From positions 1 through 55,451 of IMG/VR virus record IMGVR_UViG_3300030090_003512: a stretch of DNA of 55,451 bases; one strand, 5' to 3'. The stretch is from a virus. A program made the position numbers and the translations under genes. Position 1 is the stretch's first letter, and the number at the start of each line of letters is the position of its first letter. Below are positions 6,947 to 16,401 of the stretch, piece after piece. The notes below the pieces were generated by a model. That model was not told the origin of the DNA. It ran no database searches and was given only the letters and a program-made list of their open reading frames with translations.

Positions 6947-7390
6947 ATGTCAGCTCGAAAGCCTTTCGATAAAAAGTTATATGAAAAGTATGACAAGCTA
7001 GCCAGAGTGGCTACAAAAGCTCACCTTAAAAAGAAAGGATTTACTGCTGTAGATCATCACGATAAGTACGCACAGGATCTTATAGCTTCTAAAACAGATG
7101 AGTGGGGAGTTAACTATAGCGATCCCTTTTGTGTAGAGTGCGAAGTAAAAATAGTGTGGTCTGGCGCAAACTTCCCTTACGATACAGTACAATTACCGCA
7201 ACGCAAAAAAAAGTTTTTTAAAGAGCTTACTTTGTTTTACATTTGGAACAAACAATTAACGCATGCCGTTATGTTCTGGAGTCAAAAGGTAAAGCACCTA
7301 AAACCTGTAGAAGTAAAAAACAAATACGTAGGAAGGGGTGAGTACTTCTATCAAATACCTTTAGATCTTACGACAATTATAAAAAGATAA
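6947..7390 (+). CDS. PD-(D/E)XK-like nuclease or conserved phage protein
   Basis: 147 residues. YAQDLIA (D44) followed by FCVECEVKIVW (E64, E66, K68) has the order and spacing of a PD-(D/E)XK active site, with a lysine-rich N-terminus. Beyond this no homology is certain. It may be a second DNA-processing nuclease next to the resolvase. Last gene of the rightward block, meeting the leftward block tail to tail after about 75 bases. Confidence 0.5.
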   Translation: MSARKPFDKKLYEKYDKLARVATKAHLKKKGFTAVDHHDKYAQDLIASKTDEWGVNYSDPFCVECEVKIVWSGANFPYDTVQLPQRKKKFFKELTLFYIWNKQLTHAVMFWSQKVKHLKPVEVKNKYVGRGEYFYQIPLDLTTIIKR

Positions 7391-7465
7391 TGTACGTAAC
7401 CACATCTACAATAAGTCACGAATGTATTATAGAACCACACTATGATTCTACATACACTTTACACT

Positions 7466-7894
7466 TTACTTTTTAGCCTTTTCAATCGTACGTCCAGCAA
7501 AGTAAGCTCCGAAGGCAGTAAGCATGAGGATTTGAAGTAGGTCTACGTAAGAGTCCTTTACGTTAAAAGGCACGTTATCCATGCTGTCAATAAACATTGT
7601 CACCATAAACATGCTCATCAAAGCAATCAATGTTACAGGGCGGATAAGCTTTGCTAGCTTTACATCGCTACCCATATCAGCTTTCCAACGCTCCGTTACA
7701 TTTTCTTGAAACCTTACCTCAGCATCGATCTGAGCTTGAGCATCTACAGAGTCTACCTCTGGATCTTTATCGATAAGATTTTTTACTACACCCAATCCAC
7801 CGCTATCTGGTAGCAAGTCTCCTACTACATCCAAAACCTGTGGGGCTTTGCTAGCAAGCCAGCTGCCTAGTTTTGTCTCTTTTATCTTTTTCAT
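7466..7894 (-). CDS. Holin of the three-TM type
   Basis: 142 residues from ATG 7894, which overlaps the endolysin stop as ATGA; an upstream start at 7927 is less likely. After a helical N-terminal half come RPVTLIALMSMFMVTMFI, a short polar loop with FNVKDSYVDL, and LLQILMLTAFGAYFAGRTIEKAKK. The pattern is that of the holin family described for gene-transfer-agent release (three TM helices). It would permeabilise the inner membrane so that the adjacent M15 peptidase can reach the wall. Last gene of the leftward transcript. Confidence 0.7.
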   Translation of the reverse strand: MKKIKETKLGSWLASKAPQVLDVVGDLLPDSGGLGVVKNLIDKDPEVDSVDAQAQIDAEVRFQENVTERWKADMGSDVKLAKLIRPVTLIALMSMFMVTMFIDSMDNVPFNVKDSYVDLLQILMLTAFGAYFAGRTIEKAKK

Positions 7895-8358
7895 AGTACT
7901 ATATTTTCTTTCACCTCTTTGTAGCACGTATCTCCATCATTGTCTTTGTATGCTTCGAGGATTCTGTTTCTATTGTCTTTGTCTTTTAACGATATGTGTA
8001 TCCACGAGAAGTCAAACTCGTTAATCATCTGATCAAACTCAACTCCGTTTTGTACAATGTAATCGTATATAACTTGGTTTTTCATAACGCCTTTGTCCCA
8101 GAACTGGATGTCTACAGCTTGGCCTTTGCAGTGCTGCGACTTTGTACTACCTCCGATAGAGCGATTTAATTTAGGTGATCTGTATCCGCTAGTTACACGG
8201 ATAGGACCTAACTGATCACGCATAGGCTGTAGTATCTCTGTTACAATACGTTGTAGATTTTTCTTATGAGCTTCTGTAGGCTCATTTTTTATACCCTTTC
8301 TTTTTGCTGTACTACTGCGTGTAAGCTCAGAAAGAGTAAAGTTTTTGCTTAGTCTCAT
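7891..8358 (-). CDS. M15-family peptidase endolysin
   Basis: 155 residues. Zinc-peptidase M15 motifs: PIRVTSGYRSP (52-62), SQHCKGQAVDI (H76, D83), and WIHIS (H121). These match the D-alanyl-D-alanine or L-alanyl-D-glutamate peptidases used as endolysins. The N-terminal NFTLSELTRSSTA is typical of the family. No signal peptide, so export depends on the holin. Overlaps both the holin and the giant virion gene by four bases. Confidence 0.85.
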   Translation of the reverse strand: MRLSKNFTLSELTRSSTAKRKGIKNEPTEAHKKNLQRIVTEILQPMRDQLGPIRVTSGYRSPKLNRSIGGSTKSQHCKGQAVDIQFWDKGVMKNQVIYDYIVQNGVEFDQMINEFDFSWIHISLKDKDNRNRILEAYKDNDGDTCYKEVKENIVL

Positions 8359-11300
8359 TCTACTGTGTTTATATCCAACTCTATCAGCACGTTGTTAAAC
8401 GTTGCTTCAGAGTTTAAAGCGATGTAATATAGTAAGAAATTGTTATACCTTTTGAAGTCATCAGGATTCATCTCACCTTCCTTACCTCTGATAACAGCCG
8501 CTATTTCTTTTGGGGAGCGTCTAGATATTCTGCGCACCTCTGCAGAATATTTCTTGTACTCTTGAGGGAACATCATCTCCGTTACCTTGTCTCCTACAGC
8601 TCCCTTTAACGCTGACTTAAATTTAGCCTGGCTTAACCCTCTAGCTAAAGTCACTGGATCTTCTTCAGCTTGCTTCTGTAGTATGCTAAGCAACCTTCCT
8701 GGTCCTGCACTTTCTGCACCCTCAATGGTAGCTTTGATTTCAGGATCGTTACCTATCGCAATCAATATGGTTTCAAATGCTGCAAGCTGTTCTTCTGAAG
8801 AAAGCGCCCTGTCTTTTGGCATATCATCTAATGCTTTAGCTACGTAGTCAAGCTCCTTAACTCCTACACCTGCCAGGTTAGCAAAAGATAAAAGCGTTCT
8901 TAATGTGTTACTCAACATAAAGTCTGCTCGATCTTCTGGTCTAATAAACCTTTCACGCCCTGATCCTGTGGTATATGAAGTACCACCGTTAAGTGTGGGC
9001 TCAAGCATCTTTTCTAAGTCCATTGCAAACTTACCACCAGGTCCAAGCACACTAAGCGCTGTTAGTATAGCGTTTTGTACTGGCCCTTTTTTGTCTGTTA
9101 CTCCTGATCCGTAAGTTGTTACAGCATCACCGTATTGTTTAAACAATTCAAAAGCATCTTTATCTTCAAGCCCTGGAGCATCATAGTCCGAAGCGTTAAA
9201 GAATAAGTAGTAGTTAAAAAAGTCTTTTACTTTGTTATCAATAGCAGGTGTAGACGGAAGTGGAATTGCGTCTAATACTGTTTGTACAGCAGACTCCCTT
9301 ATTGTTTTAGTATCTGTAAGTATTTCATCTAAGTTCGATTCATCGTCGTCATCTCCGAAGCCTTTAACAAACTCAGATATTAGTGCGGTCATAACTCTTG
9401 AAATGTAAGCAAACACAAACAAAGAAGCTGTTGTTCCTGCTAATCCTCTCAACCCATCTTTTCTAGCTTGAGCATTAGAAGGATCAATAATACGACCAAC
9501 ATCACCAGTAATCGATCTCTTTGTATTGATAGCAAAGCTTTGGAATGGGAGCATAGTCTGCACTAAAAATCTTACAAACGCACTTTTATTTTTATAAACA
9601 TTCGCAGCAAGTCTAGAGCTAGAGACGTTTTGGTCTTTGCTAACTATGTTTTCTGCATAAGCTATAGCCTCCATGTTTGGATTAGCAGCCTCTTGCTCCC
9701 AATTGATTTCTGAGATATCATTAACTACACCCTCAGATAATAAGAAGTCTGCATAGAAAGCATAGAAAGAACTTATAGCAGCTACTTTGTCTGTCGTTGT
9801 TAGCGTCCACATAGACTTGTCTTGCAGCCAGTCACGAGTTTTATCAAGTCGACTCTTATCAAATTCTACCCTACCTGTAAACGGATCTATGTTACCAGCC
9901 TTGTAGTCTCTTAAGAATAAAGTGGTGTGACGCAATAGCTCATATCTTCCGTCGTTAATTTTTACTTTAGGATCGCTAAGAACTTTGAGTTTCCCATCTC
10001 TATCCTTACCTACAAAAGTCAGAGCCAGCATCTCCCCAAAAGTTCTTATAAGGTATGCTTTACCTTGTAGTGTTTTAGTGTTTGCAAAAGCAGATAGCAT
10101 AACAGTAGACTGTTTAAAGAACTGTACAAACACACCACCAAAAGCATTTATTACAGCAGCAACCCTAAACATCTCAAATGGGTTACGTATCGTCTTTCCT
10201 GCTACCTTTATATTTTTTTGGAATATAAACGGAACTTCTGTAGCGTCAGCAACAAGGTAGTTGTCTATCATCTCTGACAGCTTAGCCTTTATGCTTTTAG
10301 GCATAAGGCCTTGCATAGCTTCAGTTTGGAAAGCATACTTCATAGCAAGAACATCCTCAAGCGACATCATAATAAACGAGTTCTGCCTTAGCGTTGATTC
10401 GTTTATCTTCAAGAAGTTTAGTCCTAAAATAGAATCACCACCGACAGCTCTTGCTTCCCTTTCAAATGTAGCGCCAGGAGTCTTTGTGTAATTGCTGTTG
10501 CCTGCACTACTCAGAGCACTTATCAGTTGTCTACGTATCTCCATAACAGAATCTAACTGATCATCAAAGCCTTTTTTCCTAACCTTAAACGGCGTGTAGT
10601 TTTCTAATACCTCTAAAGTTTTTCCTAGATATCTTTCTGTAAAGTTTTCAAAATCTGGGCGCATAGACTCATGCATCTGAGATAAAAACTCTACGATTTC
10701 TACGATGTCTGTTCTTTCGTTTCTAACTTTATCTAACAGCTCTTGCAGGTTATTAGTCTGCCCAAACAAATATTCACGGGCGTCTTTAAACTCTTGTATA
10801 GTTTCTGGATCGTATATATCTGACTGCTCTACCTCGTACTCTTGAATCGTAGAGTCCATAGCGTCACGTAGATTCATAAACCACTCTGCTTCAGATAGAG
10901 CCTCTGGCTTTTGATTAGCCATAGAAAATATCTGTGCTATAGCATTGGATAGATCTGATGTTATTTCCCCACCTTTTTCTGTTATTTCATCGATCTTGTT
11001 TTGTAGGGCAGTGACTCTTTCCATATGAGCCTGCTCATGAAGGTTTACGCTAGACATAACATCTTGGAAGCCTATAGCTACTAATATCTTAGCTACGTCA
11101 ACGTTACTTACTTTAAATACGTTACGTATAAATGAAGGAACGTTATCGGCAAAGCTTCCGTAAGATTTGTTTTTAGATCTAACACCTTTTGCTACAAGAG
11201 CTTTGATATCACTAGCTAAAGATATCTTACCCCTTACTATAGACGCTAAGTATCCAAGACCTACAGTAGAAGAGTTTACTAAGTAGTCATTGATCTTGTA

Positions 11301-14300
11301 CTCCAAAGCAGCTAGATGTCTCATATCGAGCTGCATAAGTCTAGCCTTAAGTTCTGGCACAGAAACGTTTTCTATACTAAACAAACCTAGTATTGTTCTA
11401 AACGACTTGTCCCGCAGCAACTCCTCAAGGTTAGCTATAACTCTTGGTATGATGGCGTCAGATAAAATAAGTTCTTTTTTATCTTCTGCTAACTCAGCGC
11501 TATCCTTAGCTAACTCATCAAGTATAATCTCTAGATCTTCCACGTTGTTTACATCAAGGCCTAGCTTCTTTGCTGTATCCTCAATCTTCTTACGTGTAGG
11601 GCTTAGTCTACTTCTCTGATATTTCTCCAGTAGAGCTGTATATTCTTCTGCAAACGTCGTTGACTTCCCAGCTTTTTTTGCTGCTTCAACAGCTTTTGTT
11701 GCCCTAGCTCTAAAGTTTGCATCCCTCTCTGTTTCTTCTATAGCTTTAAAGTTTGTAGCTATAGCCATCAGAGATTTTACTTCTTTAAGGTTAGACTCTG
11801 TTACAACAAGATTACCCTCTTCGTCTTTGCTAAACCTAGCCCTCTTCATACTGTTGTTGATGTCGTTAACAAAGTCAGAGAACGACTGCATCTGATCAAC
11901 AGGTATAAGCGAAGCATCTATTCCAGCTACAATTCTTGCAAGAGATCTGTATGCCCCAAAATCTTTTTGTCTAGACTTTCTAAGCAAAGTCTTTTGCAAC
12001 TTACGCATACTCTTAACAAGGTTAAGGTGATCGTCCATCGCTTTCCTTGCATCTTGCTTATCGAATATAGTAGCTAGTTTATCGAGGAATGAGTCTATAA
12101 TATCGAGATCGCTTTCCGATAGTTTTTTAGCTGAAGTTCGTGCCATCTGCCCAGCTATAGCGAAGAAGCTCTTTAGCTGTGTAGCACTAAACTTGTTAGA
12201 CGTCTTCCTATCTTTCATACGCTCTTTGATAAGAGCTTGCGCTTTCTTAAAAAATTCTTGCAAACTCTTAGACTTGTCCTTAAGTTCTTGCAATTTCTTA
12301 CGTAGATTTTTAGCCTCTGTAGATAGTTTACCTTGTCTACGTTTAGCCTGTGCAGCTATCTTAGCTGATTCTTTTCTAGCAGCTCTTCTCCCCCTAGCAA
12401 ACTGAACAGCATTTTTATATGTCTTTTCTGCTTGCTCTTTCTTCATACCGCTATCCTGAAGAACTTTAATTATCTCATCCTTCTTCATCTTAAACAAGTT
12501 GACTTGCTTAGATGGTTTAAGAACAAGCTTTTTGTTCTTACCCTTGCCCTCCATAACCAAGGTAAATCCATTCTCTGTAAGCATATCAGCTACAGTTTCT
12601 ACAATCTTCTGTGCGCTTTTACCCTCCTCTGCTGTGTTGTCATTTGATTCAGACTCATTTAAAGACTCTACCTCAGAAGCTATTGCTGGATCAGGTGTCG
12701 GCTCTGCTTGAGCTTCCTCAGCCTCATCATCAGTGGTTACTGTTGGTACATCTTTAAGACCTTCTGTAGCATCAGCTAGCGATTGCATACCTGCAAGACC
12801 AAAGCCACCTTCTATAGTGTTAGTAACAAACTTGATAGCATCAACTACGTTCTTCAACGTAGGGTTTTTAAATTCTGTACCAAACAACTTGGCTACATAA
12901 TTTTTTAGTGACGAGATAAGACCTTGCTTATACTCCGCTGACAAATCACCGTTAGTAATGTCAGCGAGTATTTCCATAACAAGTTCCTGAGCAGCTTGTG
13001 GGTTTTGCTCTACGATTTGTGACAACAACTTTCTAGCAAGCGCATCTGTTACAGCTACCTCTGCTAAAGCTTGTTGCTCTTTAGTAAGATACTCACTAAC
13101 AAAAGCTAAATATCTTTTAGCATTAGGTAAAGCCATAGCAAACTGGCGTGCAAGCTTACGCAACGCTGTTCCTGCACCTTGCTTCTCATCGATCTGCATA
13201 GCAGCAGAGTGGAAAGCTTCGTGGTATGGCGTGTTTGCTTTTAAAGCAGGTAAGAAAAGGTGGACTTGATTGCCGTCTTTTATATGAATACCTCTTGATA
13301 CATCTGCCCCTGTAGCTTTTTCAAAAGCTTTAGCTGTACCATGAATGAAGACCTTACCTCCCTGACCTACAACAGTCTGTATTATTTTCTTTACGTTTTG
13401 TAATCCACGTATAATTTCTTCACGACTAGAAAACTTAGTAGATATAATTTTACCAGCGTTGATAATTCTATCTATAACGCTGTTGGCATTTTCACCAGTA
13501 AGCTCTACTGAATTACCTCTGCTTACTCTTCCGTAATCTGTTATATCTGGATCTACTCTACCTACCTCATCTATAACAGCTTGAGTTTCAGGATCTTCTA
13601 AGTTTTGCTCTAGGAAAGATTGATTCTGTGAGTACTTACCCTCTATATTAAACTTAGCTTCAAAAGCTTGTTTTGTATCTGCTTGTAAAGCTGAAAGCTC
13701 TGCTTCGTACACAGCAACAGCATCCTCGTTACCTTGCTTTCTTGCGTCCTCTAAATTTTTTCTAGTATCAAAAGCTTTCCTTCTATTTTTTCTGATACGA
13801 GTATTTAACCCACTTATCTGTGTAAGATCCTCATCAGTAATATTTGCTAAAAAAGCCATGTCTCTAGCCGAAACCCTCCACATTTGATCTTGCGTCTCAA
13901 GCATCTCTTGCTTTATCTGAGCTTTCTTTTCAGAGTTTGTTTCTTTGGCTAATCTTTTTTGTAGAGCTTCATATTTACTTTCTAAAGCTAGTTGATCTTT
14001 AAAATTAAACTTCGAAGCTATATAAGAGGGTGCTCTTACAATACCCATTTGTATACCTCCTGCTGCAGTACCTATAGCAAAAGCATCAAGGGTTTCAATA
14101 TAGTTATACTTTATATTGGTTTTCTCTATTTCTTTACCCGCTATCTGTGATCTTAAATTAGACGCTACGTCATCAGCTATATCTTCTGTATTTAACCTCG
14201 TTTGTAAACTTGAAATTTCCCTATCTAAAGCTGTACGTTCAGCATAATTAGTAAGGTGCTGACTTGCAAAAGAAACTAACCCCTCCTCTATACCTTCTTC

Positions 14301-16391
14301 AAAAAACTTAAACACTCTATTGCCCGTAGTTTTTTTCCAACCTGTCTGTATGCTTCCTAACAACCCCCTCCTCGCTGTCGTCTGCGCTGTTTCTTGAGCA
14401 ATATCTTTTACCCCTATACCAAACATTCTACGTATAGCATTGGCAGAGATAACCTCTTGCTTCATAAATATTTTTTCTGACACATACTCAAACCCACCCA
14501 TCAGAGAAGAGTATAAAATCTTTTCTGCCATAGTTAAATTTGGATTGTCTTTCATATCGCTATACGCACTTCCTGTAGTACTTCCAGCAAAACCAACTAA
14601 CGCTACCTCTGGAGCACCTGCAAGCGTCATAACTATTGTTCCAGCAATTTGAGGTACAGCAGCTGCAACGCCATCTAAAAATAATGTAGCGGCTGCACTT
14701 TCATTACGATAAGGTCCAATTTCAAGGTTTCCAAAAATACCTCTTTCTATTTCTTCAAGACTTAAACCTTCTCTTAGTTTTTTGTTTTGATCCATAGCTG
14801 CAGCTAACTCATTCCAAGTAAACATGCCAGGCTCAAACTCCCTTCCGTATATGTCTTTATACCCTCCTTCTGCTAGCACAACCCCACCGCCAATTCTTTT
14901 TCGCAGAAGCACACTTTCAGAAGTTGAGTCAGTAAGCCCTATCATATTAGCCAAATCGATAAACCCATAAAGAATCATACCCCCAGTCGCATATGTGTTT
15001 TTCCAATATGTTTCGTCATCTAACTTCCTCCCAAAGTATTCAGCACTTTCTCTATATCTATTTATTGCAGTATCGCCATTCATAAACACCTCGTCCATAG
15101 ACATTTGCATAACCACATCAAAAATATCGTAAGCTCTTCTCTCTATTCCTAACACTTCATTTGCTTCGTTATATAGCGATATAACAGTAGCCTCTTTTTC
15201 TGCTTCCCTTCTTAACACATCATCTTGTTGAGCTCTAGTTGTAGCTCCAGAAAATTCATCTACAAAAATTGCTATGTGACTTTTAAGCTTACGCTTGTTA
15301 TCCAAAGCTTCTATAACCTCAGATCTAGCTGTGTAATAACCAGCCACTTTATTGTACTCCTCTGTTGTTAACTCTTTTCCAAAAGCACTATAGTACTCAG
15401 ATGCCTTTTCAAAAGTATTTATTTTTTCTGGCATCCTTCCCTGAGCTATACTTAACTCATCTTCATTTGTAGGTATGTAAGAAGTGTTAAATTGATCTAA
15501 GTGTGGCTCATAAAAAAAACTTGCTCCCTCTTCAGTATCTATTGTAGGGACCTCATTCAAAGCATCAACAGTATATGTGCCTATATCAAACGTAGAAGAA
15601 ACAATAGCTGTCTTCCTCATCTCTACATTTAACGTAGAGTTAGGATCTTCTATAAGCAACCCACTATTTTTTATAATAGCTTCAAAGCTATCTGCCGTTG
15701 TACCTGTGTTGATTATATAAGCGTTAGCTCTAAATGTATCATAAATTTCACTACTAAAGCTAGCAATATCACCAGGTCCTACGGGAGTGCCTAACTCTAT
15801 ACCTCTGCTTGTTAACCATTTTTTTGCTAAGTGATAGTTTTCGTAGTCTACATTATTTAAGTCTCCCTCTGTGGCAACAAAACCTTCACCAACGGATTCA
15901 GCAGAAAACTGTTCGGCAATGTCCAACCTAGACTGCTCATGGAATCTATCCTTTTCTTCTGGCCTTAAGCCCCCTGTTCCAGTAAGGTTATTACCGTCTA
16001 TGGGATCTGTTCTACTCCCGAATATACCCTCAAAGAAATCACCCTGTAGTGTCTCTTGTTGTGACGCCAATCGTGACAGTTCGTTCTCCCTTTCTATAGG
16101 TGGCACAGTAGTGTCCGTTGGAACATCTAAACCTCCACCTTCTACACCATATCCTAATAGAGTAGAGTACTCTTCCGATAGCGCTGAATCTTTTTTTTTT
16201 GGGGCTACGCCAGCTAAGAAAATAAAATCTCTTTCGTTACCCTCAAAGCCAGCTTGTCTAACTAGATTGAACGTGCTGTCAAAATATGTCTGCTGTTGCA
16301 TCATATCAAACAGTTGCTCTTGAGTACCTACGTATCCAGCGTCCCTTACAATATTAAATATATTGTTTTGATATTCTGTAAATCCGTTCAT
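8355..16391 (-). CDS. Giant internal/ejection virion protein with two HExxH motifs
   Basis: 2678 residues, the largest gene. The N-terminus has two tandem copies of a short motif (NIVRDAGYVGTQEQLFDMM and NLVRQAGFEGNERDFIFL). Then a hydrophobic glycine/alanine segment (about 565-615), HEAFHS (H1057) preceded by TPYH, an acidic linker (about 1220-1250), long lysine/glutamate coiled coil (about 1330-1460), HEQAH (H1785) and another hydrophobic stretch near 2315-2335. HExxH suggests metallopeptidase activity, perhaps in DNA ejection or virion maturation. Size, position before lysis genes and architecture fit an ejected internal protein like T7 gp16 or the large polyvalent phage proteins. An A10 run encodes the KKK at about residue 64. 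Confidence 0.7.
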   Translation of the reverse strand: MNGFTEYQNNIFNIVRDAGYVGTQEQLFDMMQQQTYFDSTFNLVRQAGFEGNERDFIFLAGVAPKKKDSALSEEYSTLLGYGVEGGGLDVPTDTTVPPIERENELSRLASQQETLQGDFFEGIFGSRTDPIDGNNLTGTGGLRPEEKDRFHEQSRLDIAEQFSAESVGEGFVATEGDLNNVDYENYHLAKKWLTSRGIELGTPVGPGDIASFSSEIYDTFRANAYIINTGTTADSFEAIIKNSGLLIEDPNSTLNVEMRKTAIVSSTFDIGTYTVDALNEVPTIDTEEGASFFYEPHLDQFNTSYIPTNEDELSIAQGRMPEKINTFEKASEYYSAFGKELTTEEYNKVAGYYTARSEVIEALDNKRKLKSHIAIFVDEFSGATTRAQQDDVLRREAEKEATVISLYNEANEVLGIERRAYDIFDVVMQMSMDEVFMNGDTAINRYRESAEYFGRKLDDETYWKNTYATGGMILYGFIDLANMIGLTDSTSESVLLRKRIGGGVVLAEGGYKDIYGREFEPGMFTWNELAAAMDQNKKLREGLSLEEIERGIFGNLEIGPYRNESAAATLFLDGVAAAVPQIAGTIVMTLAGAPEVALVGFAGSTTGSAYSDMKDNPNLTMAEKILYSSLMGGFEYVSEKIFMKQEVISANAIRRMFGIGVKDIAQETAQTTARRGLLGSIQTGWKKTTGNRVFKFFEEGIEEGLVSFASQHLTNYAERTALDREISSLQTRLNTEDIADDVASNLRSQIAGKEIEKTNIKYNYIETLDAFAIGTAAGGIQMGIVRAPSYIASKFNFKDQLALESKYEALQKRLAKETNSEKKAQIKQEMLETQDQMWRVSARDMAFLANITDEDLTQISGLNTRIRKNRRKAFDTRKNLEDARKQGNEDAVAVYEAELSALQADTKQAFEAKFNIEGKYSQNQSFLEQNLEDPETQAVIDEVGRVDPDITDYGRVSRGNSVELTGENANSVIDRIINAGKIISTKFSSREEIIRGLQNVKKIIQTVVGQGGKVFIHGTAKAFEKATGADVSRGIHIKDGNQVHLFLPALKANTPYHEAFHSAAMQIDEKQGAGTALRKLARQFAMALPNAKRYLAFVSEYLTKEQQALAEVAVTDALARKLLSQIVEQNPQAAQELVMEILADITNGDLSAEYKQGLISSLKNYVAKLFGTEFKNPTLKNVVDAIKFVTNTIEGGFGLAGMQSLADATEGLKDVPTVTTDDEAEEAQAEPTPDPAIASEVESLNESESNDNTAEEGKSAQKIVETVADMLTENGFTLVMEGKGKNKKLVLKPSKQVNLFKMKKDEIIKVLQDSGMKKEQAEKTYKNAVQFARGRRAARKESAKIAAQAKRRQGKLSTEAKNLRKKLQELKDKSKSLQEFFKKAQALIKERMKDRKTSNKFSATQLKSFFAIAGQMARTSAKKLSESDLDIIDSFLDKLATIFDKQDARKAMDDHLNLVKSMRKLQKTLLRKSRQKDFGAYRSLARIVAGIDASLIPVDQMQSFSDFVNDINNSMKRARFSKDEEGNLVVTESNLKEVKSLMAIATNFKAIEETERDANFRARATKAVEAAKKAGKSTTFAEEYTALLEKYQRSRLSPTRKKIEDTAKKLGLDVNNVEDLEIILDELAKDSAELAEDKKELILSDAIIPRVIANLEELLRDKSFRTILGLFSIENVSVPELKARLMQLDMRHLAALEYKINDYLVNSSTVGLGYLASIVRGKISLASDIKALVAKGVRSKNKSYGSFADNVPSFIRNVFKVSNVDVAKILVAIGFQDVMSSVNLHEQAHMERVTALQNKIDEITEKGGEITSDLSNAIAQIFSMANQKPEALSEAEWFMNLRDAMDSTIQEYEVEQSDIYDPETIQEFKDAREYLFGQTNNLQELLDKVRNERTDIVEIVEFLSQMHESMRPDFENFTERYLGKTLEVLENYTPFKVRKKGFDDQLDSVMEIRRQLISALSSAGNSNYTKTPGATFEREARAVGGDSILGLNFLKINESTLRQNSFIMMSLEDVLAMKYAFQTEAMQGLMPKSIKAKLSEMIDNYLVADATEVPFIFQKNIKVAGKTIRNPFEMFRVAAVINAFGGVFVQFFKQSTVMLSAFANTKTLQGKAYLIRTFGEMLALTFVGKDRDGKLKVLSDPKVKINDGRYELLRHTTLFLRDYKAGNIDPFTGRVEFDKSRLDKTRDWLQDKSMWTLTTTDKVAAISSFYAFYADFLLSEGVVNDISEINWEQEAANPNMEAIAYAENIVSKDQNVSSSRLAANVYKNKSAFVRFLVQTMLPFQSFAINTKRSITGDVGRIIDPSNAQARKDGLRGLAGTTASLFVFAYISRVMTALISEFVKGFGDDDDESNLDEILTDTKTIRESAVQTVLDAIPLPSTPAIDNKVKDFFNYYLFFNASDYDAPGLEDKDAFELFKQYGDAVTTYGSGVTDKKGPVQNAILTALSVLGPGGKFAMDLEKMLEPTLNGGTSYTTGSGRERFIRPEDRADFMLSNTLRTLLSFANLAGVGVKELDYVAKALDDMPKDRALSSEEQLAAFETILIAIGNDPEIKATIEGAESAGPGRLLSILQKQAEEDPVTLARGLSQAKFKSALKGAVGDKVTEMMFPQEYKKYSAEVRRISRRSPKEIAAVIRGKEGEMNPDDFKRYNNFLLYYIALNSEATFNNVLIELDINTVE

Positions 16392-16401
16392 GCTTATTTA
16401 A

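Noticed and set aside
7391-7465. Possible bidirectional terminator between converging blocks
   Set aside because: Only a 4-bp AGAA/TTCT stem with a long loop was seen; too weak to call.
7390-7476. 28-codon frame starting in TAATG overlap with the last rightward gene
   Set aside because: Runs into the convergent holin gene and has unusual Thr/His-rich composition; no other support.
15871-16323. Long open frame opposite the giant virion gene
   Set aside because: Antisense shadow of a long, well-supported gene; Ser/Pro/Cys-rich composition typical of reverse-frame reading.
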